Shown one piece after another: positions 1-7,055 of a stretch of DNA of 64,000 nt. The translations under genes and the position numbers were made by a program. The notes under the pieces are model-generated. The model had not been told where the DNA came from, did not search any database, and worked only from the letters and a program-made list of their open reading frames with translations. The stretch spans positions 124,001-188,000 of the forward strand of contig NZ_MRTH01000010.1 of assembly GCF_001956045.1 (NCBI RefSeq), in the 5' to 3' direction. This DNA comes from Paenibacillus sp. FSL H7-0331. Its GTDB lineage: Bacteria > Bacillota > Bacilli > Paenibacillales > NBRC-103111. Each line of letters opens with the position of its first letter. The first letter of the stretch is position 1.

Positions 1-647
1 ACGAATTCTTTGCGTTTTGGACTTTTCAGATCCGTCTTGAAGGCTTGATCCAGATCCTTCAGCTTCGCTATGTAAGCATCGGCATTTTTCTTGTAATCGT
101 CTTTATGGGCAGGATCGGCTTTCTCCAAAGCAGCCTGAATCGATGCTACTTCCTTTTGCGCCAGAACCGGGTTCAGCCATACGTGTGGATCGTGATCATC
201 GTCGTGATGGTGCTCTTCCTGCTTGGCTCCGTCCTTGGCAGGTGCCTTCTGATCAGCTTCCTCTTCCTCTGGCAAGCCCTCCAACAAATCGATTCCCTTG
301 CTGGCTTCCACCACAATCCTTTTATCATTAGCCGCACTTTTCAATGAAGCCTCGACCCAGCCCTCCACAATCCCGTTATAAACAAAAACGTCGGCCTCCT
401 TGATCAGCTTCATCTCCTTGGCTGAAGGCTCCCAATCATGCGGCTCAACGCCTGAAGGAATCAAGCCGATCACCTCGGCATGCTCACCTGCCACCTGTCT
501 GGTGAATTCAACCATCGGATAAAAAGATGCAGCAACCTTCAATTTCTTGCCGCTAAAGGCTGCCTGCGAATCGGAATTCCCACACCCTGCAAGCATTAAG
601 CTTGATGAGATTGCCAATACAACTGTTGTTTTAAACCACGCGTTCAT
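1..647 (-). CDS. znuA: Zinc ABC transporter substrate-binding lipoprotein ZnuA/AdcA (partial, C-terminus beyond window)
   Basis: Extracellular zinc-binding lipoprotein of the ZnuABC/AdcABC importer. I translated the minus strand from the ATG at 647; the frame stays open to the window edge (about 215 residues visible). The start follows a GGGGGAAAGC ribosome site. The first residues form a lipoprotein signal ending in a lipobox-like MLAGCG at residues 18-23. The stretch SFYPMVEFTRQVAGE and the metal ligand region GVEPHDWEPS are typical of cluster A-I binding proteins. A His/Asp-rich loop (EEHHHDDDHDPHVW, around residues 152-165) is the usual zinc-scavenging loop. It is the last gene of zur-znuC-znuB-znuA and overlaps the znuB end by 17 bp, so it is translationally coupled. 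A manganese role is less likely given the His-rich loop and the adjacent Zur. Confidence 0.93.
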   Translation of the reverse strand, partial: MNAWFKTTVVLAISSSLMLAGCGNSDSQAAFSGKKLKVAASFYPMVEFTRQVAGEHAEVIGLIPSGVEPHDWEPSAKEMKLIKEADVFVYNGIVEGWVEASLKSAANDKRIVVEASKGIDLLEGLPEEEEADQKAPAKDGAKQEEHHHDDDHDPHVWLNPVLAQKEVASIQAALEKADPAHKDDYKKNADAYIAKLKDLDQAFKTDLKSPKRKEF

Positions 648-1557
648 GATGCTTTCCCCCTGTTTCCTGAATAGATGGTTCTTTCATAAAACTGCGAGCC
701 TCGCTATGAAATTCTCTTTTCTGTAAATCCATACTGGTATTGCGATTTTTGCCTAGCTTGATGATACATTTTTTAACCCCGATTCCGATTACCAGAAAAG
801 TTAGAAGTACAAGTGCAATCGTGCCACCCGGAGGGGTGCTCCAGGCATAAGAGGCCGTCAGTCCGCTGAATACGCCGACCAAGCCGATGACCATGGATAA
901 CAGCAGCGCAGCTGCAAAGCTCGGGGCTATCCGGATCGCGAGTGCGGCAGGCAGAATGATCAAGGAAGAGACGAGCAGCACACCAACAATCGGCATAGCG
1001 GCAGCTACAATCATTCCCGTTAGAATACTGAAGGCAAGTGAAATCTGCTTGACTGGGAGACCGTTGGTTCGGGCTGTTTCCTCGTCAAACGTAATTTGGT
1101 ATAAAGGTCTTCTCAGCGTATAAAAGAAAATCCCTCCGATCACAGCAACGCCCAGCATCATATAGAGCTCGGTTTCATTGACCGCCACCACCGAGCCAAA
1201 CAAATAAGCAGAAAAACCTTTGTTAATGCTTTGATTCAAGCTCATCAGAACAACAGCGGTAGACAATCCGCCGATCATGATGATCGCAACTGAAATTTCA
1301 CTATAGGTTTTGTATGATCGCCGTACATATTCAACCGCAATCGCGCCAAGCACAGCTACTGCAAATCCCATTAAAGCCGGATTCACTTGCAGAACGGCAC
1401 CGGCTGCCACCCCGGCCAGTGAAACATGCGACAGCATATCAGCCATAAGCGCCTGCCGTCTAAGCATTAAGTACACACCCAGCACCGAAGCGATTACTGC
1501 GATGATTCCACCGGCGCAAAATGCCCGCTGCATGAAGTCGTAGTGCAGCATTTCCAT
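631..1557 (-). CDS. znuB: Zinc ABC transporter permease ZnuB/AdcB
   Basis: Membrane permease of the zinc importer, ABC-3 family, 308 residues with about eight predicted hydrophobic segments. The N-terminus (FCAGGIIAVIASVLGVYLMLRRQALMAD split around residues 14-41) and the DMLSHVSLAGVAAG segment are family hallmarks. The start ATG at 1557 lies 8 bases after AAAGGAG; a second in-frame ATG two codons on has its own GGAGG, so the exact start is uncertain by two residues. It overlaps the end of znuC by 64 bp and the start of znuA by 17 bp, so the operon is tightly packed. The last 40 residues are hydrophilic and cytoplasmic. It acts with ZnuC (ATPase) and ZnuA (binding protein). Confidence 0.93.
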   Translation of the reverse strand: MEMLHYDFMQRAFCAGGIIAVIASVLGVYLMLRRQALMADMLSHVSLAGVAAGAVLQVNPALMGFAVAVLGAIAVEYVRRSYKTYSEISVAIIMIGGLSTAVVLMSLNQSINKGFSAYLFGSVVAVNETELYMMLGVAVIGGIFFYTLRRPLYQITFDEETARTNGLPVKQISLAFSILTGMIVAAAMPIVGVLLVSSLIILPAALAIRIAPSFAAALLLSMVIGLVGVFSGLTASYAWSTPPGGTIALVLLTFLVIGIGVKKCIIKLGKNRNTSMDLQKREFHSEARSFMKEPSIQETGGKHHERVV

Positions 1558-2219
1558 CCTCCGTGCTCCTTTCTTTCCAGCTCAATGATGCGATCCAGAT
1601 AGTGGCTAACCTCTGACAGCCCATGAGTGACCATGACAACTGTGCGACCATGTGCGTTCACCTGATGGTGCATCAGTTCATAAAACCCGTATCGGCTTTC
1701 CTCATCCATACCGGTTGTTGGCTCATCAAGTATGAGCAAATCCGGCTGCTGCGCCAGAGCCCTGGCTATACACAGTCGCTGCTTTTGACCACCAGATAGC
1801 TCTCCAATCTTCCGATGTCGCTGCTCCCACATGCCGACCTGACGCAGGGCACGTTCCGTGATTTCATGATCCTCAGGACGCAGCCTGCGCAGCCATGACC
1901 CTCTGGTATACCTACCCGACAGCACGAATTCGAGAATCTTGCTCGGAAATCCATTGTTAAATGAAGCGACCTGCTGGGGGACGTAACCGACTGCCAGCTT
2001 GTTCCCATCCTTATTGTAAGTGGATAGCCGGACCTCACCGCTCCATGGCTGCAGCAGACCAAGCACCAGCTTGAGCAGAGTGGTTTTGGAGGCGCCATTG
2101 GGTCCCACTACGGCCACGAACTCGCCGGAAAATAGTTCGATGTTGACGCCATCCAGACTCGGGATGTCATTATAGCCAAACACCACTTTATTCATTGAAG
2201 CAAGCAGCATAATACTCAT
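1494..2219 (-). CDS. znuC: Zinc ABC transporter ATP-binding protein ZnuC/AdcC
   Basis: Cytoplasmic ATPase of the zinc importer, 241 residues. Motifs in order: Walker A GPNGASKTT (residues 39-47), signature LSGGQKQR, Walker B LLILDEPTTGMD, and the switch histidine in VTHGLSEV. The second glycine of the classical Walker A (GxxGxGK) is replaced, giving GASK; I recall this form in other Firmicute AdcC-type ATPases, so I do not read it as inactivation. I chose the ATG at 2219 because it follows GAAAGGAAC and lies 7 bp after the zur stop codon. The longer frame would run back into zur. It sits between zur and znuB in one operon, controlled by Zur through the boxes upstream of zur. Confidence 0.93.
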   Translation of the reverse strand: MSIMLLASMNKVVFGYNDIPSLDGVNIELFSGEFVAVVGPNGASKTTLLKLVLGLLQPWSGEVRLSTYNKDGNKLAVGYVPQQVASFNNGFPSKILEFVLSGRYTRGSWLRRLRPEDHEITERALRQVGMWEQRHRKIGELSGGQKQRLCIARALAQQPDLLILDEPTTGMDEESRYGFYELMHHQVNAHGRTVVMVTHGLSEVSHYLDRIIELERKEHGGWKCCTTTSCSGHFAPVESSQ

Positions 2220-2226
2220 GTTCCTT

Positions 2227-2688
2227 TCAAACGGATACAATGTCCTGCAAGGGCTTGTTATCGGGTTGTTGGCATTCCTCGCAGTATCCGTATATTTCAA
2301 ATTGATGCTTCACCACCTGAAAATGCGCCGGAAGATTCGTCAGATGCTCCAGGGGGCAATAATCGAGCGGATAGATGTGATCACAGGACATGCATATCAG
2401 ATGATGGTGATGATGCTTATGTCCATCGCAGCCCAGACGGAATTTCATTCCATCCTCAAAATTGAACTGCTCCAGCACTCCCAATTCCTGCAATAATCTA
2501 AGGTTGCGATAGACGGTATCAAAGCTAAGTCCGTGGTGCTTCATTTCCAGACTCTGATAAACTTCCTTCGCTGACAAAAAGCCGGATGCTTCTGCAAATA
2601 ATCGCGCAAGCGTTCTACGCTGTCCGGTAATTCGCAGTCCATGATTGGACATCACCTGAATCGTACGCTCCACGCCCCGATCGATCAC
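2227..2688 (-). CDS. zur: Zinc-responsive Fur-family repressor Zur
   Basis: Fur-family metalloregulator of 153 residues, first gene of the zinc uptake operon. The N-terminal winged helix includes LRITGQRRTLARLF and the recognition region GLSFDTVYRNLRLLQELGVLEQF. The dimerisation half has the HKHHHHH stretch near residue 90 and two CxxC pairs (CMSC and CEEC) that form the structural zinc site of Fur/Zur/PerR proteins. The assignment to Zur rather than Fur or PerR rests on linkage to znuCBA and on GTAAT-N-ATTAC palindromes upstream, which match the core of the Bacillus Zur box. The start is GTG at 2688, about 11 bases after GGAGG. In the zinc-loaded state it should repress its own operon. Confidence 0.92.
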   Translation of the reverse strand: MIDRGVERTIQVMSNHGLRITGQRRTLARLFAEASGFLSAKEVYQSLEMKHHGLSFDTVYRNLRLLQELGVLEQFNFEDGMKFRLGCDGHKHHHHHLICMSCDHIYPLDYCPLEHLTNLPAHFQVVKHQFEIYGYCEECQQPDNKPLQDIVSV

Positions 2689-2710
2689 AGTACATTCCGC
2701 CTCCTAACTA

Positions 2711-2728
2711 ATAAGTAATTATTACGAT
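2711..2728. promoter_or_regulatory. Candidate Zur box upstream of zur-znuCBA
   Basis: The sequence AAGTAATTATTACGA holds a perfect GTAAT-T-ATTAC palindrome centred on 2720, close to the Bacillus Zur consensus TCGTAAT-N-ATTACGA. It lies about 25 bases upstream of the zur start, where bound repressor would block transcription of the zinc operon. Confidence 0.75.
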
Positions 2729-2828
2729 ATGGCTGTTAAAAGAAAAGCTGCCGCATTGGGAAGCCGATTCGATGAGAACCTTCGTATGACATACCCATAA
2801 TTCTACATTTGATGGCCAAAGACGTTAA

Positions 2829-2843
2829 TAGTAATTATTACTT
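2829..2843. promoter_or_regulatory. Second candidate Zur box
   Basis: AGTAATTATTACT at 2830-2842 is a perfect 13-bp palindrome with the same GTAAT-T-ATTAC core as the box at 2711, in the 272-bp gap between zur and the pseudogene remnant. It could be the upstream operator of the zinc operon. Confidence 0.7.
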
Positions 2844-2885
2844 TTTTCATTCTATCAGCTGTGTTGGCTTTCGTCAATGATTTAA

Positions 2886-2899
2886 TCGTAATTATTCCA
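2886..2899. promoter_or_regulatory. Degenerate Zur-like half site
   Basis: TCGTAATTATTCCA keeps the full left half (TCGTAAT) of the Zur consensus, but the right half has one central mismatch (ATTCCA instead of ATTACGA). It lies between the box at 2829 and the FeoB-like remnant and may be weak or decayed. Confidence 0.4.
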
Positions 2900-2960
2900 T
2901 AATGGGGGCTCTGCCAGGTTAAACGAGATCTGAGGTAGTCTTTTGGACATGATTAGAGGT

Positions 2961-3210
2961 TTAGGCGAACAGCCATGCAAGCAAAAGCGTGCTACCTACA
3001 GACGTGAGCAGCTGTTTACTTGCCAGCGTTGCGGCGAAGCGAATACCCAGTTCCTGACCGATGGTCCACAGTGTGACCAGACACGCTGTCAGTGTGGATG
3101 CCAAGTAAACCAGCAGGAACGTCTGACCTGCACTGAGCATAGTCAGAAAGCTGCCATTACCCTCGTTAAGTATCAGCAATCCGTCTTTGCGCAGTATGGA
3201 GAAAAGTATC
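2961..3210 (-). pseudogene. C-terminal remnant of a FeoB-like / nucleoside-recognition membrane transporter
   Basis: The minus frame reads FSILRKDGLLILNEGN followed by two hydrophobic helices (roughly LSAGQTFLLVYLASTLTACLV and ASKQLLTSVGSTLLLAWLF, split by TIGQELGIRF) to a stop at 2961. The RKDG..LNEG stretch, a cysteine-bearing penultimate helix and the ELG motif after it resemble the extreme C-terminus of FeoB-type ferrous iron transporters. About 80 residues remain of a protein that is normally 650-700 long. Upstream the sequence runs out of frame into the flavoprotein fragment, so there is no full gene here. It appears to be the 3' end left by a deletion that joined two genes near 3195-3210. 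The FeoB assignment rests on pattern resemblance only. Confidence 0.5.
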
Positions 3211-3490
3211 GCAAATAGTCTGCATAGTCTGCCCCGGAAGGATGCTCCGTTCCAAGTGTGTAGGCCGGTGAGGTACTTAACGCAATCGCGTTCAAATCCA
3301 GCAAGCCGTAAGCATTACTCGTAAAGGACGGGGTAATAAAGCGCATTTCCTCCGGCCACAGCAAGAATGAAGCCCCTACCTCACTTCTTTCCAAAATAAC
3401 GAATTGGGTCAAACCCATATCCTGCAAAGCAATACCGACGCCTATACCTGCCGGTCCGGCTCCAACGATAATACAATCAAATCGATCCAT
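3173..3490 (-). pseudogene. N-terminal fragment of an FAD-dependent oxidoreductase (truncated)
   Basis: Starts MDRFDCIIVGAGPAGIGVG, a clear Rossmann FAD-binding motif (GAGPAG at residues 11-16), followed by a ligand glutamate (LERSEVGASF) and GADYADYLRYF, as in flavin monooxygenases of the NAD(P)-binding oxidoreductase group. Intact family members are several hundred residues long; this frame stops after 105, in a short unrelated tail (SPYCAKTDC) where the FeoB-like remnant begins in another frame. I read it as a 5' gene fragment fused by deletion to the 3' end of a transporter gene. A short translated product cannot be excluded, because the start and the upstream Zur-like box are intact. Confidence 0.6.
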
Positions 3491-3524
3491 TCCTAAATCA
3501 ACTCCTGATTTATGTTTATTTTAA

Positions 3525-3539
3525 TAGTAATAATTACAA
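3525..3539. promoter_or_regulatory. Candidate Zur box upstream of the flavoprotein fragment
   Basis: GTAATAATTAC at 3527-3537 is a perfect palindrome whose complement has the same core as the boxes upstream of zur. It lies about 37 bp before the ATG of the truncated flavoprotein, suggesting that the original operon belonged to the Zur regulon. Confidence 0.6.
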
Positions 3540-3757
3540 TTTAAATGTATTAAAACATTTTTTTTTTCAATAGGCAAGCCTTGTTTACACAAAAATAGAA
3601 CCGTACTCGCGAGAGTCATCATTCATTTCTCTCTGCAGCACAGCTCTCCCAAGGATTCTTGCCCCAAAAGCTTATACCAAACGTCAATTTATGGATGAAG
3701 TTTAAACGAATGAGTCATACTATGGTCATCTTAATGCCATTTGAAGGAGCGACCGCC

Positions 3758-4528
3758 ATGATTAGTAATCGCGAGCTGAAGAATGAAATCGAGCAATTAA
3801 ATGAACAAAATCAAGGCTTGACACAGGAATTGCAATCGATAAAAGAAATGCTTCAAAACCAAGTCAACAACAGCGGCCAGTCAAATTGGAATAGCGGGTC
3901 AAATTCAACTGGTGGTCAAGCAAAACAAGCCAACGGCGGTGGCCGCTCATCCGGAGATAACTCAAAGCAGTCCGGCGGCGGCAATGATTCTTCCGGGGAT
4001 AATTCAAAGCAGGCCGATAGCGGCGGCAATGATTCTTCCGGCAGTAATTCAAAGCAAGCCGATAGCGGCGGCAATGATTCTTCCGGCAGTAATTCAAAGC
4101 AAGCCGATAGCGGCGGCAATGATTCTTCCGGCGGTAATTCAAAGCAAGCCGATAGCGGCGGCAGTGATTCTTCTGGCAGTAATTCAAAACAGGCCGATAG
4201 CGGCGGCAGTGATTCTTCCGGTGGCAGCAGTTCTTCCTGCAGCGATTCAGAACAAACCGATGGCAGTGGCAATCAAAGCGGCAGTTATGATGGGTCCAAC
4301 GGACAAGATAGTGATTTTCAAGCTATTGCCCAGGACTTTTCCAAGCTCAAGGATTTAACCAGTCAGTTGGAATACAAAATGCAAAGCTATATATCCAATC
4401 AAACCTCAGGCAAACCACTTAAAGAAGAAGATGTGATTAATCTGGTTCTTGCGATGATGAACGGAATGATCGATTGGACCACAGACCTCATGTCCCGACA
4501 AAATCAACAATCAGGGCCTTTGCAATAA
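3758..4528 (+). CDS. Low-complexity Ser/Gly/Asn repeat protein, function unknown
   Basis: I do not recognise the family. The start ATG at 3758 follows GAAGGAGC with 7 bases spacing; the frame is open upstream but without a better site. The 256 residues fall into three parts. Residues 1-35 are a charged, heptad-like helix (ISNRELKNEIEQLNEQ...) likely to be a coiled coil. Residues 36-190 are a hydrophilic Ser/Gly/Asn/Gln region containing tandem 15-residue repeats of the type NDSSGxNSKQADSGG. The last 60 residues (LKDLTSQLEYKMQSYISN onward to MNGMIDWTTDLM) are helical and probably folded. No signal peptide or membrane segment is visible. The organisation recalls spore or surface structural proteins with a disordered spacer, but nothing proves that. 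Confidence 0.75.
   Translation: MISNRELKNEIEQLNEQNQGLTQELQSIKEMLQNQVNNSGQSNWNSGSNSTGGQAKQANGGGRSSGDNSKQSGGGNDSSGDNSKQADSGGNDSSGSNSKQADSGGNDSSGSNSKQADSGGNDSSGGNSKQADSGGSDSSGSNSKQADSGGSDSSGGSSSSCSDSEQTDGSGNQSGSYDGSNGQDSDFQAIAQDFSKLKDLTSQLEYKMQSYISNQTSGKPLKEEDVINLVLAMMNGMIDWTTDLMSRQNQQSGPLQ
3983..4227 (+). repeat. 45-bp tandem repeat, about 5.4 copies, in frame
   Basis: The unit beginning AATGATTCTTCCGG recurs at 3983, 4028, 4073, 4118, 4163 and 4208, exactly 45 bp apart, with a few substitutions (AGTGATTC in the last two). Each unit encodes 15 residues, so copy-number changes keep the reading frame. It lies inside the coding region starting at 3758. Confidence 0.95.
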
Positions 4529-4562
4529 ATGGTGTCAGCTCCTGCGAGGCAGCCAAAGTTCC

Positions 4563-5024
4563 TTACATAGTCAGCCCACAGTGTGAGCAAAACTTCGTAT
4601 CCGCATCATTGGCGGTCCGGCACCCCTGGCAAATAAGGCGAATTTCAGCCGCAGATGCTTTCTCTTCATATGAGCTTGTAAACGAATATCCACAAGCCGG
4701 ACAAAATTTAACCTCACTGGCAACAACCTTGCCGCAGCGGCATTCCTTCATATGGCGGGCTTGTTTGATTTTCAGTTCAATGGACTGGATTTCCTGTCGC
4801 AAGGCGCTAATGTGCTGACAATGGGCGGTCACTTCCTTGTCCGCCTGTTTCCAATTGCCCGCCGTATAAGCTTTATATACCGCTTCCCCAATGAGCTTGC
4901 TTGTCTTCTCTTGCTCTTTTTCCTTGGCTGTAATTTGCGTACGCAGTTTAGTGGTCTCGACCGTCTGCTGCGCTTTTTTGGCTGCGCCCGATGCACCTTG
5001 CTTCATCCTATCAAAAAAAGACAT
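4563..5024 (-). CDS. Coiled-coil protein with two C-terminal zinc ribbons
   Basis: 153 residues. The N-terminal part (MSFFDRMKQGASGAAKKAQQ then a long Glu/Lys/Gln helix to about residue 95) is predicted coiled coil. It is followed by two zinc-ribbon motifs: CRCGKVV...CPACGY and CQGCRTA...CSHCGL. The ATG at 5024 has AAGGAGA about 8 bases upstream; a GTG six codons earlier would lie in that ribosome site. There is no transmembrane helix. Similar YtxH-like-helix plus zinc-ribbon proteins are annotated as zinc-ribbon domain-containing hypothetical proteins. It faces the repeat protein gene tail to tail with 34 bp between, and no terminator is evident there. Function unknown. Confidence 0.8.
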   Translation of the reverse strand: MSFFDRMKQGASGAAKKAQQTVETTKLRTQITAKEKEQEKTSKLIGEAVYKAYTAGNWKQADKEVTAHCQHISALRQEIQSIELKIKQARHMKECRCGKVVASEVKFCPACGYSFTSSYEEKASAAEIRLICQGCRTANDADTKFCSHCGLTM

Positions 5025-5142
5025 GAGACATCTCTCCTTCACCTCGTAGTTCTTCCTACTACAAAGCTATGAAGCAAAGACAGATCCTCATGCCCATTAT
5101 TAATAAATTAACCGATTTTGTTTATTCCCCCTACCGCTTTTG

Positions 5143-5238
5143 CTAAAAAAACCGGCGCAGCAACGAAACACCCAACAACACGATGACAATGACGCATATG
5201 AGCAGCAGCCTTTTTTCCTGCTTGTCAAACTTATTCAT
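5143..5238 (-). CDS. Possible 31-residue single-pass membrane peptide
   Basis: Between the zinc-ribbon gene and the HAD gene the minus strand holds ATG AAT AAG ... TAG, encoding MNKFDKQEKRLLL, then a hydrophobic run (ICVIVIVLLGVSLL), then RRFF. The charged-hydrophobic-RR pattern is what a small membrane peptide would show. The ribosome site is weak (GGAAG 13 bases upstream), and an in-frame GTG four codons earlier is an alternative start. This may be a real small protein or chance. Confidence 0.35.
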   Translation of the reverse strand: MNKFDKQEKRLLLICVIVIVLLGVSLLRRFF

Positions 5239-5277
5239 CAGTTCATCCACTTCCCTTATACTTCGCTTTTTGTACTA

Positions 5278-6087
5278 CTATGGGTGGGTCTGTAATAGGG
5301 ATTCCAGAACGACAGCCACACCATCCTGATCGTTGGTTGCTGTCATTAGCTTTGCCTTTAATTTCAACTCGTCAATGGCATTGCCCATGGCTACCGGATA
5401 CCCACACATATCAAACAGCTCAAGATCATTATAATCATCTCCAAAAACCATCACATGATCAGGGTGTATGCCTCTGCGTGTCAATACAGGCATCAGGGCA
5501 GCTGCTTTGGAAACACCGGCATTCATAATCTGTATCAGTCGGCCTTTATCCGTCAACATGATTTTGACTCGATGTCCAAATTCAAGATTCAGCTCGGTAT
5601 AGATATCATCGTCATTCGATAGCAGCATTTTGGAAAGCAAAAATTGATTCATCTCTTCTCGTTTGCATACTTCAGGAAACGGGGTACCGTCCGGAAAACC
5701 AAGAAGAATGGCATGCTCAGGGGTCAAACTGCGATTGCAGTGCATCGTACCCTTTACTTCAAATGATACGATTTGTCCCGAATTCCGCCTCATAATCGCC
5801 TCATAGAGCTCAAGCATCGTCTGCTGCTCCACCCATAGATGGTCCTCCATATCGTAAGCAGAATCAACAGTATGGGCACCGTTATAGTAGATTATACAAC
5901 CCATTTCCAGCATCTCAGGGGGTAAAAGCATACGCAAAGACCTCGCAGGCCTTGCTGTAGCAATGATCATATGAATACCAGACTGATAACAAGATATGAG
6001 GGCTTGAAGACTGCGTGCTGATACTTCGCGACGGCTATTCAAGAGCGTTCCATCCAAATCCAAGACAACAGCCTTAATTACATCCAT
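5278..6087 (-). CDS. Cof-type HAD-IIB family phosphatase
   Basis: Cytoplasmic haloacid-dehalogenase phosphatase of 269 residues, close to the usual length of the Cof/YkrA/YwpJ group. HAD motif I is VVLDLDGTLLNS (residues 8-19, nucleophile Asp10). Motif II lies in MIIATARPARS. Motif IV is VFGDDYNDLELFDMCG with the metal-binding aspartates, followed by the family signature PVAMGNAIDELKLKA. The IIB cap lies between motifs II and III. The start ATG follows GGAGGTCACG. Substrates of these enzymes are sugar phosphates, nucleotides or FMN, and the sequence alone does not identify this one. It is transcribed away from the next HAD gene. Confidence 0.9.
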   Translation of the reverse strand: MDVIKAVVLDLDGTLLNSRREVSARSLQALISCYQSGIHMIIATARPARSLRMLLPPEMLEMGCIIYYNGAHTVDSAYDMEDHLWVEQQTMLELYEAIMRRNSGQIVSFEVKGTMHCNRSLTPEHAILLGFPDGTPFPEVCKREEMNQFLLSKMLLSNDDDIYTELNLEFGHRVKIMLTDKGRLIQIMNAGVSKAAALMPVLTRRGIHPDHVMVFGDDYNDLELFDMCGYPVAMGNAIDELKLKAKLMTATNDQDGVAVVLESLLQTHP

Positions 6088-6253
6088 CGTGACCTCCAGG
6101 GGAAAATTTTTACTATGATATCACAGAGGCTCCGCAATGTAAATCAATTAGTCTAGCGAAATAGATTGTGGCGGTTCTGCTAGTTTATTTGTTACAATAT
6201 GACATGCACACAATAGTTGAGAATCAGTGTGTCAACGAAAGGAAGAGCCGACA

Positions 6254-7051
6254 GTGAAAGGTTTTATACTCGATTTGGATGGGACTTTATATGATGGGGA
6301 TGCGCCTATTCCCTATGCGCCGGCATTTATTGAATGGCTGCGCAGCCATCATTATCCCTATTTATACGTAACGAACAACTCGTCGCGTACGCCAGAGCAG
6401 GTGGCAGCGCACCTTCGTAAAACTGGTATTGAGGCTTTGCCGGAAGAGGTGCTTACCTCATCCCAGGCAGCCACACTTTATATGCAGGAGCGGGCCAGCA
6501 GCAAGCAGGTATATGCGATTGGAGAAACAGGGCTTCAGCAGGCATTGCAGGATGCGGGCTTTCAGACGGTTGAGCCAGGTGCTCAACCAGCCTTTGTTGT
6601 GCAAGGGATCGACCGGGAATTCAGCTATGCAAAGCTGTCAACGGCAGTTCGATATATTCGTGGTGGCGCAGCCTTTATATTGACCAATCCCGACCATCTG
6701 CTGCCAATGAACCATGAGCTTCATCCTGGTGCAGGCTCCATTGCCGCAAGTATAGAGCGAGCCAGTCAAGTGGAACCGACGATTATTGGCAAGCCGTCTC
6801 CGATTATTATGAATTATGCTATTGCCAGACTGGGCCTGCCATCCAATCAAATATGGGTCGTCGGCGATAATCTGCAAACCGACATACAAGGCGGATTAGC
6901 CGCGGGCTGCCGAACCGCACTTGTGCTTACCGGCCTTGTGAAGTCAAGTACGCTGGAAGCACATGAGCAGCGTACCGGTATTCGGGCAGAGCTTGTCTGT
7001 GACCATTTGATGATGCTGGCCGAAGCGCTAAGCCAAGAAAAAGAGGGTTGA
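6254..7051 (+). CDS. HAD-IIA family sugar/aryl phosphatase (NagD/YutF-like)
   Basis: 265 residues with motif I FILDLDGTLYDGDAPIPYA, motif II YVTNNSSRTPEQVAAHL, the lysine in IIGKPSP, and motif IV VVGDNLQTDIQGGLAAGC: the full catalytic set of the TIGR01457/NagD group. I chose the GTG at 6254, which follows AAAGGAAG with about 8 bases spacing; the open frame reaches back nine codons without a better site. It is 4 bp ahead of the histidine phosphatase gene, so the two are cotranscribed. The likely substrate is a small phosphorylated sugar or nucleotide monophosphate. Confidence 0.88.
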   Translation: MKGFILDLDGTLYDGDAPIPYAPAFIEWLRSHHYPYLYVTNNSSRTPEQVAAHLRKTGIEALPEEVLTSSQAATLYMQERASSKQVYAIGETGLQQALQDAGFQTVEPGAQPAFVVQGIDREFSYAKLSTAVRYIRGGAAFILTNPDHLLPMNHELHPGAGSIAASIERASQVEPTIIGKPSPIIMNYAIARLGLPSNQIWVVGDNLQTDIQGGLAAGCRTALVLTGLVKSSTLEAHEQRTGIRAELVCDHLMMLAEALSQEKEG

Positions 7052-7055
7052 TCAG

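Noticed and set aside
2943..3218. 91-residue plus-strand frame with Cys-rich TCQRCGE segments
   Set aside because: It is antisense to the FeoB-like remnant and has no ribosome site; the apparent zinc motifs arise from the helix codons on the other strand.
3983..4227. Possible CRISPR array because of regular repeats
   Set aside because: The period is exact and without spacers; the units are in-frame coding repeats.
3864..4358. Long frames on both strands within the tandem repeat region
   Set aside because: They are alternate-frame readings of the 45-bp repeats; no ribosome site and only repeat-derived composition.
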